This document shows positions 6,712-14,099 of a DNA stretch of 22,122 nt, one piece after another (position 1 is the first letter of the stretch; every line of letters begins with the position of its first letter). The translations under genes and the position numbers were made by a program. The stretch comes from Candidatus Saccharimonadia bacterium. GTDB lineage: Bacteria; Patescibacteriota; Saccharimonadia; Saccharimonadales; Saccharimonadaceae. The stretch is taken from contig JALRDS010000083.1 of assembly GCA_023259925.1 (NCBI GenBank), positions 1 to 22,122 on the forward strand. Reading direction: 5' to 3'. The notes under the pieces were generated by a model that saw only the letters and a program-made list of their open reading frames with translations, was not told the DNA's origin and made no database searches.

Positions 6712-7080
6712 TTAGAGTACCTCCGGTGCCAAGCTAATAATTTTAGCGTAGCCTTGGTCACGTAGTTCACGTGGCACTGGGCCGAATACACGAGTGGCTT
6801 TAGGTGTCTTGTCATCGTTGATGATAACCACTGCGTTGTCATCGAAGGCGATAGTCGAGCCATCTTTACGCTTAATTTGGTTACGCGTTCGAACAACTAC
6901 TGCGCGCTGCACAGATTTCTTCTTTACGTTACCGGTTGGGTTGGCATCTTTCACTGAACATACAATGACGTCACCGATGTTTGCGTAGCGACGACGAGTA
7001 CCACCGAGTACACGGATACAAAGAACTTCCTTTGCACCTGAGTTATCGGCAACTTTTAGTCGTGATTCTTGTTGGATCAT
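6712..7080 (-). CDS. rplN: 50S ribosomal protein L14 (uL14)
   Basis: A 122-residue L14, one of the most conserved large-subunit proteins. It lies at the subunit interface and is the docking site of the silencing factor RsfS. MIQQESRLKVADNSGAKEVL at the start, RRYANIGDVIVCSVKDANP, and the C-terminal GPVPRELRDQGYAKIISLAP-type end match the family exactly in length and order. It overlaps the rpsQ stop by one base. Confidence 0.98.
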   Translation of the reverse strand: MIQQESRLKVADNSGAKEVLCIRVLGGTRRRYANIGDVIVCSVKDANPTGNVKKKSVQRAVVVRTRNQIKRKDGSTIAFDDNAVVIINDDKTPKATRVFGPVPRELRDQGYAKIISLAPEVL

Positions 7081-7364
7081 TACGCCTCCACCTCTGAAAC
7101 ATCATCTTTTAGTTCAACAGAACCTACGGCACGCAACTCAATGTTAGTAAGCTGGAAAGCCTTCGTCTTTGACACAGGGCGGATTTCAGAAATCTGCACC
7201 TTGTCACCAACATGAGCTTCATTCTTAGGGTCATGAGCTTGGTACTTACGGTTTACTGTGTACTGCTTCTTGTAAATTGGGTGAGTCTCACGACTTGTCA
7301 CCGTTACAGTAATGGTTTTGTCACGCACATCAGAGGTGACAATGCCGGTCAATGTTTTTGCCAT
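7080..7364 (-). CDS. rpsQ: 30S ribosomal protein S17 (uS17)
   Basis: A 94-residue S17, an OB-fold primary binder of 16S rRNA. TLTGIVTSDVRDKTITVTV, HPIYKKQYTVNRKYQAHDPK and the strand VGDKVQISEIRPVSKTKAFQ are the family blocks. An acidic C-terminal tail (VELKDDVSEVEA) extends beyond the E. coli protein. TAATG overlaps exist at both ends, with rpmC upstream and rplN downstream. Confidence 0.97.
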   Translation of the reverse strand: MAKTLTGIVTSDVRDKTITVTVTSRETHPIYKKQYTVNRKYQAHDPKNEAHVGDKVQISEIRPVSKTKAFQLTNIELRAVGSVELKDDVSEVEA

Positions 7365-7582
7365 TATTTGCCTCCTTCTTGGGCGTTAAGTTGCGTTAGC
7401 AAACGAGCTACATCCTTACGATAACTAGCAATAACCCGTGGGTTTACTAGTTCGCCTGCAGCCAGCGACTTACGCGCCGCTAGTAGATCAGCACGCTTTA
7501 CAGCGACTTGCTCTGCTAGGGTTAATTCTTTCGTTTCAGCTTTCTTTGGGGCAGCCTTCTTGGTTGATGCTTTGTCAGCCAT
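7364..7582 (-). CDS. rpmC: 50S ribosomal protein L29 (uL29)
   Basis: A 72-residue L29, a two-helix protein near the peptide exit tunnel that helps dock trigger factor and SRP. The second half shows helix one (LAEQVAVKRADLLAARKSLA) and helix two (NPRVIASYRKDVARLLTQLN), as in the family. A Lys/Ala-rich N-terminal extension of about 17 residues (ADKASTKKAAPKKAETK) is not typical. Position between rplP and rpsQ and the TAATG overlaps confirm the identity. Confidence 0.94.
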   Translation of the reverse strand: MADKASTKKAAPKKAETKELTLAEQVAVKRADLLAARKSLAAGELVNPRVIASYRKDVARLLTQLNAQEGGK

Positions 7583-7995
7583 TACGCGTCCTCCCTACGA
7601 ATAAACTTGGTTTTAACAGGTAGCTTGTGTGCAGCAAGACGCATTGCCTCGCGTGCAACTTCTTCAGATACACCCTTCATTTCAAACATTACAGTGCCGG
7701 CTTTCACCTTGGCGGCAAAGTATTCAGGGTTACCTTTACCACTACCCATCTTTACGTCCTGTGGCTTTTTCGTTACAGGAGTGTGCGGGAAGATTCGAAT
7801 CCAAATCTTACCACCACGCTTGATGTAACGGGTCATCGCCTGACGTGCGGCTTCGATTTGACGGCTAGTTACTCGCTCGTTGCTTTGTGACTGCAGTGCG
7901 TAGTCACCAAAAGCAATGTAATTACCACGAGTCGCGTTACCATCGTTCTTGCCGATACGAACTTTACGATACTTGGTTTTCTTTGGAAGTAACAT
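7582..7995 (-). CDS. rplP: 50S ribosomal protein L16 (uL16)
   Basis: A 137-residue L16, which lies near the A site and peptidyl transferase centre and helps place the acceptor arm of tRNA. MLLPKKTKYRKVRIGK, SRQIEAARQAMTRYIKRGGK followed by IWIRIFPHTPVTKKP, and MGSGKGNPEYFAAKVK are diagnostic, and the C-terminal EVAREAMRLAAHKLPVKTKF completes the fold. Length equals the family norm. Confidence 0.98.
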   Translation of the reverse strand: MLLPKKTKYRKVRIGKNDGNATRGNYIAFGDYALQSQSNERVTSRQIEAARQAMTRYIKRGGKIWIRIFPHTPVTKKPQDVKMGSGKGNPEYFAAKVKAGTVMFEMKGVSEEVAREAMRLAAHKLPVKTKFIRREDA

Positions 7996-8636
7996 TACGC
8001 GTCACTCCTTTCACCTTTGTTGATCCAAACTTTGATACCAACAATACCACCACCATTCGGCATTTGTGCACGAGCAGTGTGGAAGTCAACGTCTGCACGA
8101 AGCGTGTGAAGTGGCACAGAACCTTCTGATACCTTTTCGCGACGTGCCATTTCAGCGTTGTTCAGACGGCCTGATACTTGGATACGAATACCTTTTGCAC
8201 CAGCGTTCATAGCGTTTTGCGCAGCCATTTTGATAGCGCGGCGGAAGTTAATACGACGCTCTAGTTGACGTGCGATATTCTCTGCAACTAGCTTCGATGC
8301 TAGTTCAGGGCGCTTTACTTCTTCGATGTTGATACGAACAGGAAGGCTTGCGATCTTTTCAATCTTTGCCTTGAGTTCAGTAACGCCAGACCCACCACGA
8401 CCAATCACAACACCAGCTTTCGCAGTGTGAATAGTGATAGTAATAAGGTTGGCTGAACGTTCAATTTCGATACGGTTAATCGTTGGGCGAGACGCAAACT
8501 TTTTTTCAATAAGTTCACGAATCTTAATGTCTTCCGCTAACCAGGTGGCAAAATCTTTTTTGCCTGCGAACCAGCGAGAATCCCAGTTCTTATGAACCTG
8601 AAGGCGGAAACTAATTGGGTTTACTTTTTGTCCCAT
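7995..8636 (-). CDS. rpsC: 30S ribosomal protein S3 (uS3)
   Basis: A 213-residue S3, which lines the mRNA entry channel and contributes to mRNA helicase activity. MGQKVNPISFRLQVHKNWDS is the canonical start. The type II KH domain carries the GxxG loop in AGVVIGRGGSGVTELKAKIE, and the C-terminal domain contains INFRRAIKMAAQNAMNAGAK and PLHTLRADVDFHTARAQMPN. Its GTG-free ATG start overlaps the rplV stop (TAATG). Confidence 0.98.
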   Translation of the reverse strand: MGQKVNPISFRLQVHKNWDSRWFAGKKDFATWLAEDIKIRELIEKKFASRPTINRIEIERSANLITITIHTAKAGVVIGRGGSGVTELKAKIEKIASLPVRINIEEVKRPELASKLVAENIARQLERRINFRRAIKMAAQNAMNAGAKGIRIQVSGRLNNAEMARREKVSEGSVPLHTLRADVDFHTARAQMPNGGGIVGIKVWINKGERSDA

Positions 8637-9067
8637 TACTTGGTCTCCTCTTGCGTTGCTACTTTAGCAGTAGCTGGTTTTTTCTCAGCCGGTTTGGTGG
8701 CTGCTGGTTTTTTAACAGGTTTTTCTACACCAGTTACTTCAACGAGTACATTGGTAGAAATCTTTTGGAACGGCAATGCCATGCCGCGCATGTGCGGCTT
8801 GAAACGCTTCATGCGGCGACCTACAGTTACGCTAAGCGTAGTGATATGTAGGCTTTTCGCGTCAAGCCCGTGGTTGTTTACCGCGTTAGCTTGAGCACTA
8901 GCAATTGCTTTTTTAAGTGGAAGTCCGGCGCGGCGTGGTACGTGGTCTAAAATAACCAACGCATCAGCTACCGAACGGTTACGTACAAGGCTGGCAACAA
9001 CACTCACTTTACGAGGAGCGATATCAATACCTTTAGCGTAACTGCGTACAGTAAATTGCTCAGCCAT
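8636..9067 (-). CDS. rplV: 50S ribosomal protein L22 (uL22)
   Basis: A 143-residue L22, whose beta-hairpin lines the nascent peptide tunnel. The globular part shows YAKGIDIAPRKVSVVASLVR, LKKAIASAQANAVNNHGLD and the loop VGRRMKRFKPHMRGMALPFQ. The C-terminus has a non-typical Lys/Pro/Ala-rich tail of about 35 residues (KPVKKPAATKPAEKKPATAK), low in complexity and probably flexible. Similar basic tails occur on S5 and L15 here. Confidence 0.97.
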   Translation of the reverse strand: MAEQFTVRSYAKGIDIAPRKVSVVASLVRNRSVADALVILDHVPRRAGLPLKKAIASAQANAVNNHGLDAKSLHITTLSVTVGRRMKRFKPHMRGMALPFQKISTNVLVEVTGVEKPVKKPAATKPAEKKPATAKVATQEETK

Positions 9068-9333
9068 TACTTCTTGTCCTTTCCACCATGCTTGCGGAAT
9101 TTGCGTGTTGGGCTAAATTCACCAAGCTTGTGACCCACCATGTTTTCAGTTACATACACTGGAACGTGCACACGGCCGTTGTGAACCGCAAAGTTCTTAC
9201 CCACCATCTCTGGAGTGATGGTAGAAGCACGTGCCCACGTTTTAATAACAGTTCGGTCATCTGCAGACAGCGCCGCCACCTTCTTAGCTAGCTTCGCGTC
9301 GACAAATGGGCCCTTTTTGAGTGATCGACTCAT
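9067..9333 (-). CDS. rpsS: 30S ribosomal protein S19 (uS19)
   Basis: An 88-residue S19, which pairs with S13 in the 30S head near the A site. MSRSLKKGPFVDAKLAKKVA, TWARASTITPEMVGKNFAVH and the ending GHKLGEFSPTRKFRKHGGKD are textbook S19 blocks and the length is normal. It starts three bases after rplB and overlaps rplV. Confidence 0.98.
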   Translation of the reverse strand: MSRSLKKGPFVDAKLAKKVAALSADDRTVIKTWARASTITPEMVGKNFAVHNGRVHVPVYVTENMVGHKLGEFSPTRKFRKHGGKDKK

Positions 9334-9336
9334 AGA

Positions 9337-10176
9337 TTACCTCTTCCTCTTCGCGTCGTGGCGCGAGCGTACAATTAGATTATTCGTATTCTTACGGCGA
9401 CGAGTTCGGTAACCAAGTGTAAGTTGACCCCACGGTGTACGTGGTGCTTTACCTGAACCATGTCGACCACCGTCACCACCACCATGCGGGTGATCTGCGG
9501 CGTTCATAACGACACCACGAACGGTTGGACGAATACCCTTACGGCGGTTACGACCAGCTGAACCAATCTTTACGTTTTGGTGCTGAACGTTACCAACAGT
9601 ACCGATAGCAGCAGTTGCTTCTAAGCGGAAACGACGTACTTCACCAGACGGTAAACGTACCTGTGCGTAATCGCCTTCTTTCGCCATAAGCTGTGCTTTT
9701 GTACCGGCGCTTCGTACCATCTGGGCACCCTTTCCAGGGTTAATTTCGATGGCGTAAATCTGTGTACCTACAGGAATTTTAGCGAGTGGCATACGGTTAG
9801 ACGTTTCGATAGGTGCGTTAACGCCACTTTCGATTGTCTTTCCTTTTGTCATACTCGTGTCAGCCAAGATGTAGTGGTACAACCCGTGCTGGTCCTTAAC
9901 ACGAGCGATACGTGCTGAACGGTTAGGGTCATATTCTATTTCTTCAACTGTTAGCTTCAAACCATCAGCAAGACCGTGGTTCATCAAACGGTAGTGACGC
10001 TTTACACCACCACCACGGTGACGGGTAGTGATACGCCCCTGGTTGTTACGACCAGCGTTTTGCTTCTTGCTCTTAATCAGGCTTTTTAGTGGTTTACGAG
10101 TCGTAATCTGACTGTAATCTTCACTTGTCATGCCTCGTCGAGCTGGGGTAGTAGGATTGTATTGCTTAATTGCCAT
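9337..10176 (-). CDS. rplB: 50S ribosomal protein L2 (uL2)
   Basis: A 279-residue L2, needed for subunit joining and peptidyl transferase assembly. The N-terminal RNA-binding domain shows RNNQGRITTRHRGGGVKRHY and the C-terminal SH3-like domain shows GTVGNVQHQNVKIGSAGRNR. The conserved His-containing loop VVMNAADHPHGGGDGGRHGS near the peptidyl transferase centre is intact, and the end reads RTRRRKNTNNLIVRSRHDAK. Length fits the 270-280 norm. The ATG overlaps the rplW stop. Confidence 0.98.
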   Translation of the reverse strand: MAIKQYNPTTPARRGMTSEDYSQITTRKPLKSLIKSKKQNAGRNNQGRITTRHRGGGVKRHYRLMNHGLADGLKLTVEEIEYDPNRSARIARVKDQHGLYHYILADTSMTKGKTIESGVNAPIETSNRMPLAKIPVGTQIYAIEINPGKGAQMVRSAGTKAQLMAKEGDYAQVRLPSGEVRRFRLEATAAIGTVGNVQHQNVKIGSAGRNRRKGIRPTVRGVVMNAADHPHGGGDGGRHGSGKAPRTPWGQLTLGYRTRRRKNTNNLIVRSRHDAKRKR

Positions 10177-10496
10177 TACTTCTTCTCCTCAGTCTGCGCT
10201 TCGGCCTGCTCAAATAGTTGAATCGAGCTGCCTTCGGCTAGAACTACGTAAGCTTTCTTTGAATCCTTACGAGTTGTTGTGCCTGGGTAACGATTCTTGC
10301 TACGAGAGTAGCGAATAGCCTTACCGTTCTGTACGGCAGTAGTCACTGACTTAACAGTCACGTCATATTGCTCAGCGACAGCTTCAGCAATTTGCTGCTT
10401 GTTCGCGTCAAGCGGAACGTTGAATACGTAGGTATTCTTAAGGCTTTGGCCATACGCTTTTTCAGTAGCGCGCGGGGTAATAATTAGATGACTCAT
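10176..10496 (-). CDS. rplW: 50S ribosomal protein L23 (uL23)
   Basis: A 106-residue L23, the main docking site at the peptide exit for trigger factor and SRP. It shows IITPRATEKAYGQSLKNTYV, then VPLDANKQQIAEAVAEQYDV and VTVKSVTTAVQNGKAIRYSR, the usual beta-alpha pattern. An acidic C-terminal tail ends QLFEQAEAQTEEKK. It is positioned between rplD and rplB with TAATG overlaps on both sides. Confidence 0.97.
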   Translation of the reverse strand: MSHLIITPRATEKAYGQSLKNTYVFNVPLDANKQQIAEAVAEQYDVTVKSVTTAVQNGKAIRYSRSKNRYPGTTTRKDSKKAYVVLAEGSSIQLFEQAEAQTEEKK

Positions 10497-11104
10497 TACT
10501 TAGTACCTCCATTCAACCAACTGTCAATTGTTGCTACTGCAGCAGGTGCAATCACAATGTGGTCAGCGTTTAGGATGTGGTACACATTTAGGTAGGTGCT
10601 TCGTACGAGTGCAACGTTCTGCAAGTTGCTCGTAGCTCGCAAGAGTTCCGGTGTCTTCTCGTCTACCACAATTAGGGTTTTACGAGTAAACTTACTGTCG
10701 GCTAAGTACTTAGCTACTTCAGCAGTTTTACCAGTTGTCTTAACATCAGCAACGACAATCTTCTTTGCTTTGTTAGCAAGGCTTAATGCCTGTTTTACAG
10801 CAACACGCTTTGACGTTGTTGAAAGCTTTTTAGTGTAGTTTTCGTTCCCGCGAGGTCCGAATACAATACCACCACCGCGCCAGATTGGGTTTCGTGATGA
10901 ACCAAATCGTGCACGACCAGTACCCTTTTGCTTCCATGGTTTTTTACCACCACCGCGTACTTCACCACGTTGCAACGTAGTAGCGTTCGCGCCACGGTTG
11001 TTCGCCAAGTAGCTATCGTACGCAAGCTTCAAAAGCTCGTGGTTTTCTACCTCGACAGCGAATGTTGATTTCGGTAGCGTTGTTTTTGGAGTAGTCTCAG
11101 CCAT
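10496..11104 (-). CDS. rplD: 50S ribosomal protein L4 (uL4)
   Basis: A 202-residue L4, whose extended loop reaches the peptide tunnel. In E. coli it also represses the S10 operon by binding the leader mRNA. The tunnel loop is clear: RGEVRGGGKKPWKQKGTGRA followed by RFGSSRNPIWRGGGIVFGPR. The globular domain includes KRVAVKQALSLANKAKKIVV and ends with VYHILNADHIVIAPAAVATI. Length matches the family, and the ATG overlaps the rplC stop. Confidence 0.98.
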   Translation of the reverse strand: MAETTPKTTLPKSTFAVEVENHELLKLAYDSYLANNRGANATTLQRGEVRGGGKKPWKQKGTGRARFGSSRNPIWRGGGIVFGPRGNENYTKKLSTTSKRVAVKQALSLANKAKKIVVADVKTTGKTAEVAKYLADSKFTRKTLIVVDEKTPELLRATSNLQNVALVRSTYLNVYHILNADHIVIAPAAVATIDSWLNGGTK

Positions 11105-11718
11105 TATGCCTTCCCTCCGATTACGATCAGGCTCTTACGAGGGCCAGGAACGGCACCTTTTAGGCCAATCAAGTTATTCTCAAGGTCTACGTAGGCAACC
11201 TCAAGATTCTTCACAGTGACGCGCTCACCACCCATGCGGCCGGCCATGCGCTTACCCTTGAAGACTTTTTGTGGATACATCGAACCGATAGAACCTGGGC
11301 GACGAACATTGCCGTTACCACCGTGGGTCTTCTTTGATGTATTAAAGTTATGGCGTTTAACCGTACCGGCAAACCCCTTACCTTTTGATGTGCCCGTAGC
11401 GTCAACTACGTCACCGAGTGCAAATGCACTTACGTCAATGGTTGCACCAACGGTTAGGTCGGCTGGCAACTCTTCAACGCGGAATTCCCGAATGTGCTTC
11501 GGCGAAGTTTTGCTGGCCTTAACGTGTCCAGCGACGGCCTTGCTCAGGTTCTTACCCAAACCAAATGCAACCTGTACTGCGTTGTAGCCGTCGATGTCGA
11601 CGGACTTCACCTGAGTCACAGTAACAGGGCCAGCTTGAATCAAGGTAACAGGTGTTGCTGTACCGTCTTCAGCCAGGATCTGGGTCATACCAATCTTGGT
11701 GCCGAGAAGTGCTTTCAT
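11104..11718 (-). CDS. rplC: 50S ribosomal protein L3 (uL3)
   Basis: A 204-residue L3, an early-assembly protein whose loop approaches the peptidyl transferase centre. MKALLGTKIGMTQILAEDGT is the canonical start. GTSKGKGFAGTVKRHNFNTS, GSIGSMYPQKVFKGKRMAGR and MGGERVTVKNLEVAYVDLEN follow in order. It is the first gene of this operon here, because rpsJ lies about 9 kb away. It has its own promoter and a roughly 120-base leader just inside the chromosomal flank of the transposon. A GGGAG sequence ten bases upstream of the ATG is the likely ribosome binding site. Confidence 0.98.
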   Translation of the reverse strand: MKALLGTKIGMTQILAEDGTATPVTLIQAGPVTVTQVKSVDIDGYNAVQVAFGLGKNLSKAVAGHVKASKTSPKHIREFRVEELPADLTVGATIDVSAFALGDVVDATGTSKGKGFAGTVKRHNFNTSKKTHGGNGNVRRPGSIGSMYPQKVFKGKRMAGRMGGERVTVKNLEVAYVDLENNLIGLKGAVPGPRKSLIVIGGKA

Positions 11719-11838
11719 GCCTTCTTTTCTCCCACTTAAAATTCTTGGTGGCGAGCGGTTTCCTTCGGGAAAACGTTAGTTTACCCTGCTGGACCTTCTC
11801 ATTCACCAAGAACGAGTTGTTATTACGTAATAAGTTAC
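11719..11838 (-). promoter_or_regulatory. 5' leader of the rplC (S10-type) operon with hairpin
   Basis: From the predicted start near 11838 to the rplC ATG there are about 120 untranslated bases. The leader contains a hairpin GTTTTCC-CGAA-GGAAAC (11758-11774), flanked by sequences able to pair as GGTG/CACC, and ends with GGGAG before the ATG. S10 operon leaders in other bacteria are bound by L4. Whether this one is a ribosomal-protein sensor cannot be told from one sequence. Confidence 0.4.
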
Positions 11839-11844
11839 CATATC

Positions 11845-11874
11845 ACAGTAGCATAAATTACCCTGATTCGTCAA
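11845..11874 (-). promoter_or_regulatory. Predicted promoter of the rplC operon
   Basis: On the minus strand TTGACG (11869-11874) lies 18 bases before an extended -10, TGC-TACTGT (hexamer at 11845-11850). It is outside the transposon, only about 46 bases from its left end, so the operon keeps its own promoter after the insertion. Confidence 0.55.
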
Positions 11875-11920
11875 CTACTTATAGAGCTCAGGAAGCATCG
11901 GTTCAACCTTGACACTTTAA

Positions 11921-11928
11921 TATTATTA
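11921..11928. repeat. Target site duplication, left copy (TATTATTA)
   Basis: The 8 bases directly outside the left inverted repeat are TATTATTA, identical to the 8 bases directly outside the right repeat (19518-19525). Eight-base AT-rich duplications are characteristic of IS1595-family transposition. Confidence 0.85.
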
Positions 11929-11953
11929 GGCAATTATATACTTGACGTTACCA
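11929..11953 (+). repeat. Left terminal inverted repeat
   Basis: The 25-base repeat begins GGCAATTATATACTTGACGT and ends TACCA. It matches the reverse complement of 19493-19517 except for G versus A at position 16. It contains the TTGACG -35 of the transposase promoter on the plus strand and a TATAAT facing out toward rplC on the minus strand. Confidence 0.9.
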
Positions 11954-11970
11954 TCTACCCCTGATACACC
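11942..11970 (+). promoter_or_regulatory. Predicted transposase promoter, -35 inside the inverted repeat
   Basis: TTGACG (11942-11947), 17 bases, then an extended -10 TGA-TACACC (hexamer 11965-11970). The ATG begins six bases after the hexamer, so a leaderless transcript is predicted. The poor -10 (three of six) would keep transposase expression low. The single mismatch between the two terminal repeats falls in the -35, and the right copy reads TTAACG. Confidence 0.5.
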
Positions 11971-11976
11971 AGAGGT

Positions 11977-12915
11977 ATGGAAAGCTTCAATCTCATCCAA
12001 TTCTATCAAAAGCTTGGCACTGAGGAGCAATGTCAGGACTTCCTCTTTAAGAGTCGTTGGGCTCATGGTGTAACTTGTCCAAAATGTGGCGAGATTGACG
12101 TTAAAACGTACAAACTAGCGAGTGGACGCATCAAGTGTGCCAGCTGCCGTAATACTTTTACCGTCCGCACTCGGAGCGTTTTCGAAGATAGCCCTGTGCC
12201 TTTGCAAAAGTGGCTTCTTGCTATCTACTTATGTGGCAGTTACAAAAAAGGTATTTCCTCAATTCAACTTGGTAAGTTTATAGATGTCACCCAAAAGACG
12301 GCCTGGTTTATGCTTCAGCGTATTCGCTATGTATATGAAAACGACAGCTTTGAGTTGCTCGATGGTGAAGTCGAAATGGACGAAGCCTACATTGGCGGTA
12401 AAGACAGCAACAAGCACCATAGCAAGCGTCTCAAAACCCTCACCGGCAAAGGCGCACAAGGCTATGGTAGCGAGAACATTAAAACGCCGGTTGTTGGCAT
12501 GGTCGAACGCGGTGGCAATCTACGAGCTATTACCACAAAAGACACCGGCAGTAATACGCTCATGACGCTAGCTTGTAAACATATCAACATCAACGCCACA
12601 ATTTATACAGACGAGCACATGCCGTATCGCACACTACCAAAGCTCGGTTTTAAACACGAGAGCGTTAATCACGGCGTCAAAGAATTCGTGAACGGCACGG
12701 CCAGTACGAACACAGCAGAGAGCTTCTGGTCACATTTGAAACGTGGCATTAACGGCATTTATCATCACGTCAGTGCCAAACATTTGCAACTCTACTGTGA
12801 CGAATATAGTTACCGCTGGAACACTCGGGCTATGACTGATGGCGAACGCTTTGAGAGCTGGTTTAGCCACGTAAACGGTAAACGATTGACCTACAATTCT
12901 CTTATCCGTAAATAA
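11977..12915 (+). CDS. IS1595-family (ISXO2-like) DDE transposase
   Basis: A 312-residue transposase, intact from start to stop. An N-terminal zinc ribbon has C34-P-K-C37 and C54-A-S-C57. A helical DNA-binding part (about residues 75-120) includes KKGISSIQLGKFIDVTQKTA. The catalytic core has D135 in VEMDEAYIGGK, D212 in IYTDEHMPY, then VNHGVKEFVNG with H232, and N245/E248 in ASTNTAESFWSHLKRG, the DDxxHE-like pattern of ISXO2 proteins. It would cut and join at the 25-bp repeats found at 11929 and 19493. Its start follows a -10 box by six bases. No frameshift or missing catalytic residue was seen. Confidence 0.95.
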   Translation: MESFNLIQFYQKLGTEEQCQDFLFKSRWAHGVTCPKCGEIDVKTYKLASGRIKCASCRNTFTVRTRSVFEDSPVPLQKWLLAIYLCGSYKKGISSIQLGKFIDVTQKTAWFMLQRIRYVYENDSFELLDGEVEMDEAYIGGKDSNKHHSKRLKTLTGKGAQGYGSENIKTPVVGMVERGGNLRAITTKDTGSNTLMTLACKHININATIYTDEHMPYRTLPKLGFKHESVNHGVKEFVNGTASTNTAESFWSHLKRGINGIYHHVSAKHLQLYCDEYSYRWNTRAMTDGERFESWFSHVNGKRLTYNSLIRK

Positions 12916-13158
12916 AACTAAACTTATCCACCGATACCCAACCTATAACTTCTCTAATAACACCTTATTTTTCTTCTTTCTTTTCTGCCTCTCATTCTAT
13001 ATAAATATAGAGAAGAAGATACGATGAGATGGATAGATGGTTGTGAGTAGTAGTTTTGGTGTAGGTTTAGTGAATTATATGGTTAGTGGTTTAGTTGGGT
13101 ATTTGAGTAGATATAGTGATGTAGTTAGGCCTAAATTAGTAAGTATTGATTGTTGGAT
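12916..13158. other. Non-coding segment with abrupt GC-skew inversion at an AT palindrome
   Basis: Between the transposase and the next gene, 12916-13000 holds 26 C and 2 G on the plus strand, while 13011-13160 holds 47 G and 3 C. The switch point is a near-palindrome, TTCTATATAAATATAGAGAA (12994-13013). A TTATCCACC near the left edge (12924-12932) is one base from a DnaA-box consensus. No RNA gene or convincing reading frame was found. The symmetry resembles a divergent origin or transfer site, but nothing here proves replication or transfer function. Confidence 0.6.
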
Positions 13159-14034
13159 ATGAGTGAAGTAGTAGTTGTTGAAGCTAGTAAGAATAAGTCG
13201 GGTGTGAAGTATCGCAGACCATTAAACAAGCAGCAAGTCAGAACATTACACCTACTGTATTGGTATCGCTTCTGCACAGCCAAACAACTAGCCCACTCAT
13301 TTAAGAAGCCCAGCCCCAAAGCTATCCAGAACAAGCTCCAGATTCTCGAAGAACAGCAGTTAATTGGTAAACGTTATGAAAAGTCATACAAGCTTGCTGG
13401 TCGTCCTGCCGAGTATTACATCACACCTAAAGGCGCACGAGCACTTGAAGTAGCACAACCAAACACCACCAACCAATGGTCGACCAAAAGCCTCTACAAG
13501 AACAAAACAGTGTCAGATGATTTCTTACGCCACACGGTTGCCGTTACCGATGCATCTAAGCAGCTACGCACTATCTACGGCAGCAAGGTCGAGATTCTTA
13601 CCAAAAGCTACATGGCTCAGTTTGATTCCTACCCAACATGGACACCGGACTTACATCTAAAAATACCGGCTCACGGTGAAACTCCAGCCAAGCATTACTT
13701 CATAGACATTTGGGATGGTACAAAACCATTCTTTGTGAGTGTTAGAAAAACCAGAAACTATGTGAACTTCAAGGAGAGTGGTGATTGGGAAGAAGATGAG
13801 CAATTCCCAGCTGTACTTGCTATTTGTGAAAATACGCAGCTCCAGAAGAAGCTTAGTCGGCAGATGAAGCGTATTCTGAGCAATGCGTGGGATGATGAGC
13901 TTGTATTTGCTACGACCACTAACCAACAGCTTAGCGAGGCTACGAAGCTGACTGACAAGATTTGGAGCAAGGTTGATATGGATGATACGCCTGAGCTCGC
14001 AACACTAAGGGCGCTAATACCCGTAACCTCGTAA
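13159..14034 (+). CDS. Replication-relaxation-like winged-helix protein (transposon passenger)
   Basis: A 291-residue protein starting MSEVVVVEASKNKSG. In-frame TTG codons upstream would add three residues, and ATG at 13159 is preferred. Residues about 22-97 form a winged helix (LNKQQVRTLHLLYWYRFCTA, IQNKLQILEEQQLIGKRY) ending in GRPAEYYITPKGARALEV, typical of replication-relaxation family proteins. The second half has TPDLHLK (D164) followed by HYFIDIWDGTK (D183, D186), which recalls the PD...D-x-x-D pattern seen in this group and in nuclease-like folds. Such proteins are common on plasmids and conjugative elements, usually near relaxase or replication genes, but neither is present here. A role in DNA binding for the element is inferred. 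A terminator-like double hairpin follows the stop. Confidence 0.65.
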   Translation: MSEVVVVEASKNKSGVKYRRPLNKQQVRTLHLLYWYRFCTAKQLAHSFKKPSPKAIQNKLQILEEQQLIGKRYEKSYKLAGRPAEYYITPKGARALEVAQPNTTNQWSTKSLYKNKTVSDDFLRHTVAVTDASKQLRTIYGSKVEILTKSYMAQFDSYPTWTPDLHLKIPAHGETPAKHYFIDIWDGTKPFFVSVRKTRNYVNFKESGDWEEDEQFPAVLAICENTQLQKKLSRQMKRILSNAWDDELVFATTTNQQLSEATKLTDKIWSKVDMDDTPELATLRALIPVTS

Positions 14035-14081
14035 ATGGCTTGCCATTTGGGAGGTTGGCACTATTCGCTTGCGAATGGTGC
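14033..14081. terminator. Two tandem hairpins between convergent genes
   Basis: AAATGGC-TT-GCCATTT (14033-14048, overlapping the stop codon) and GCACTATTCGC-TT-GCGAATGGTGC (14058-14081, one G-U pair) occupy the 65-base gap between the convergent 291-aa and 737-aa genes. There is no U-tract on either strand. They may still end or protect both transcripts. Confidence 0.45.
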
Positions 14082-14099
14082 ATTATAGATCAATGCAAG

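Noticed and set aside
6390..6896. 168-aa form of L24 from an upstream ATG
   Set aside because: The extra N-terminus overlaps rplN in another frame and shows no L24 similarity. MARIRKDD at 6710 is the family start.
11929..12915. Treating the transposase alone as a simple insertion sequence of about 1 kb
   Set aside because: No copy of the inverted repeat lies after the transposase stop. The matching end is at 19493-19517 with the correct target duplication.
12990..13160. CRISPR array or tandem repeats in the GT-rich segment
   Set aside because: The repetitive look comes from base composition. No repeat unit of constant length with spacers is present.
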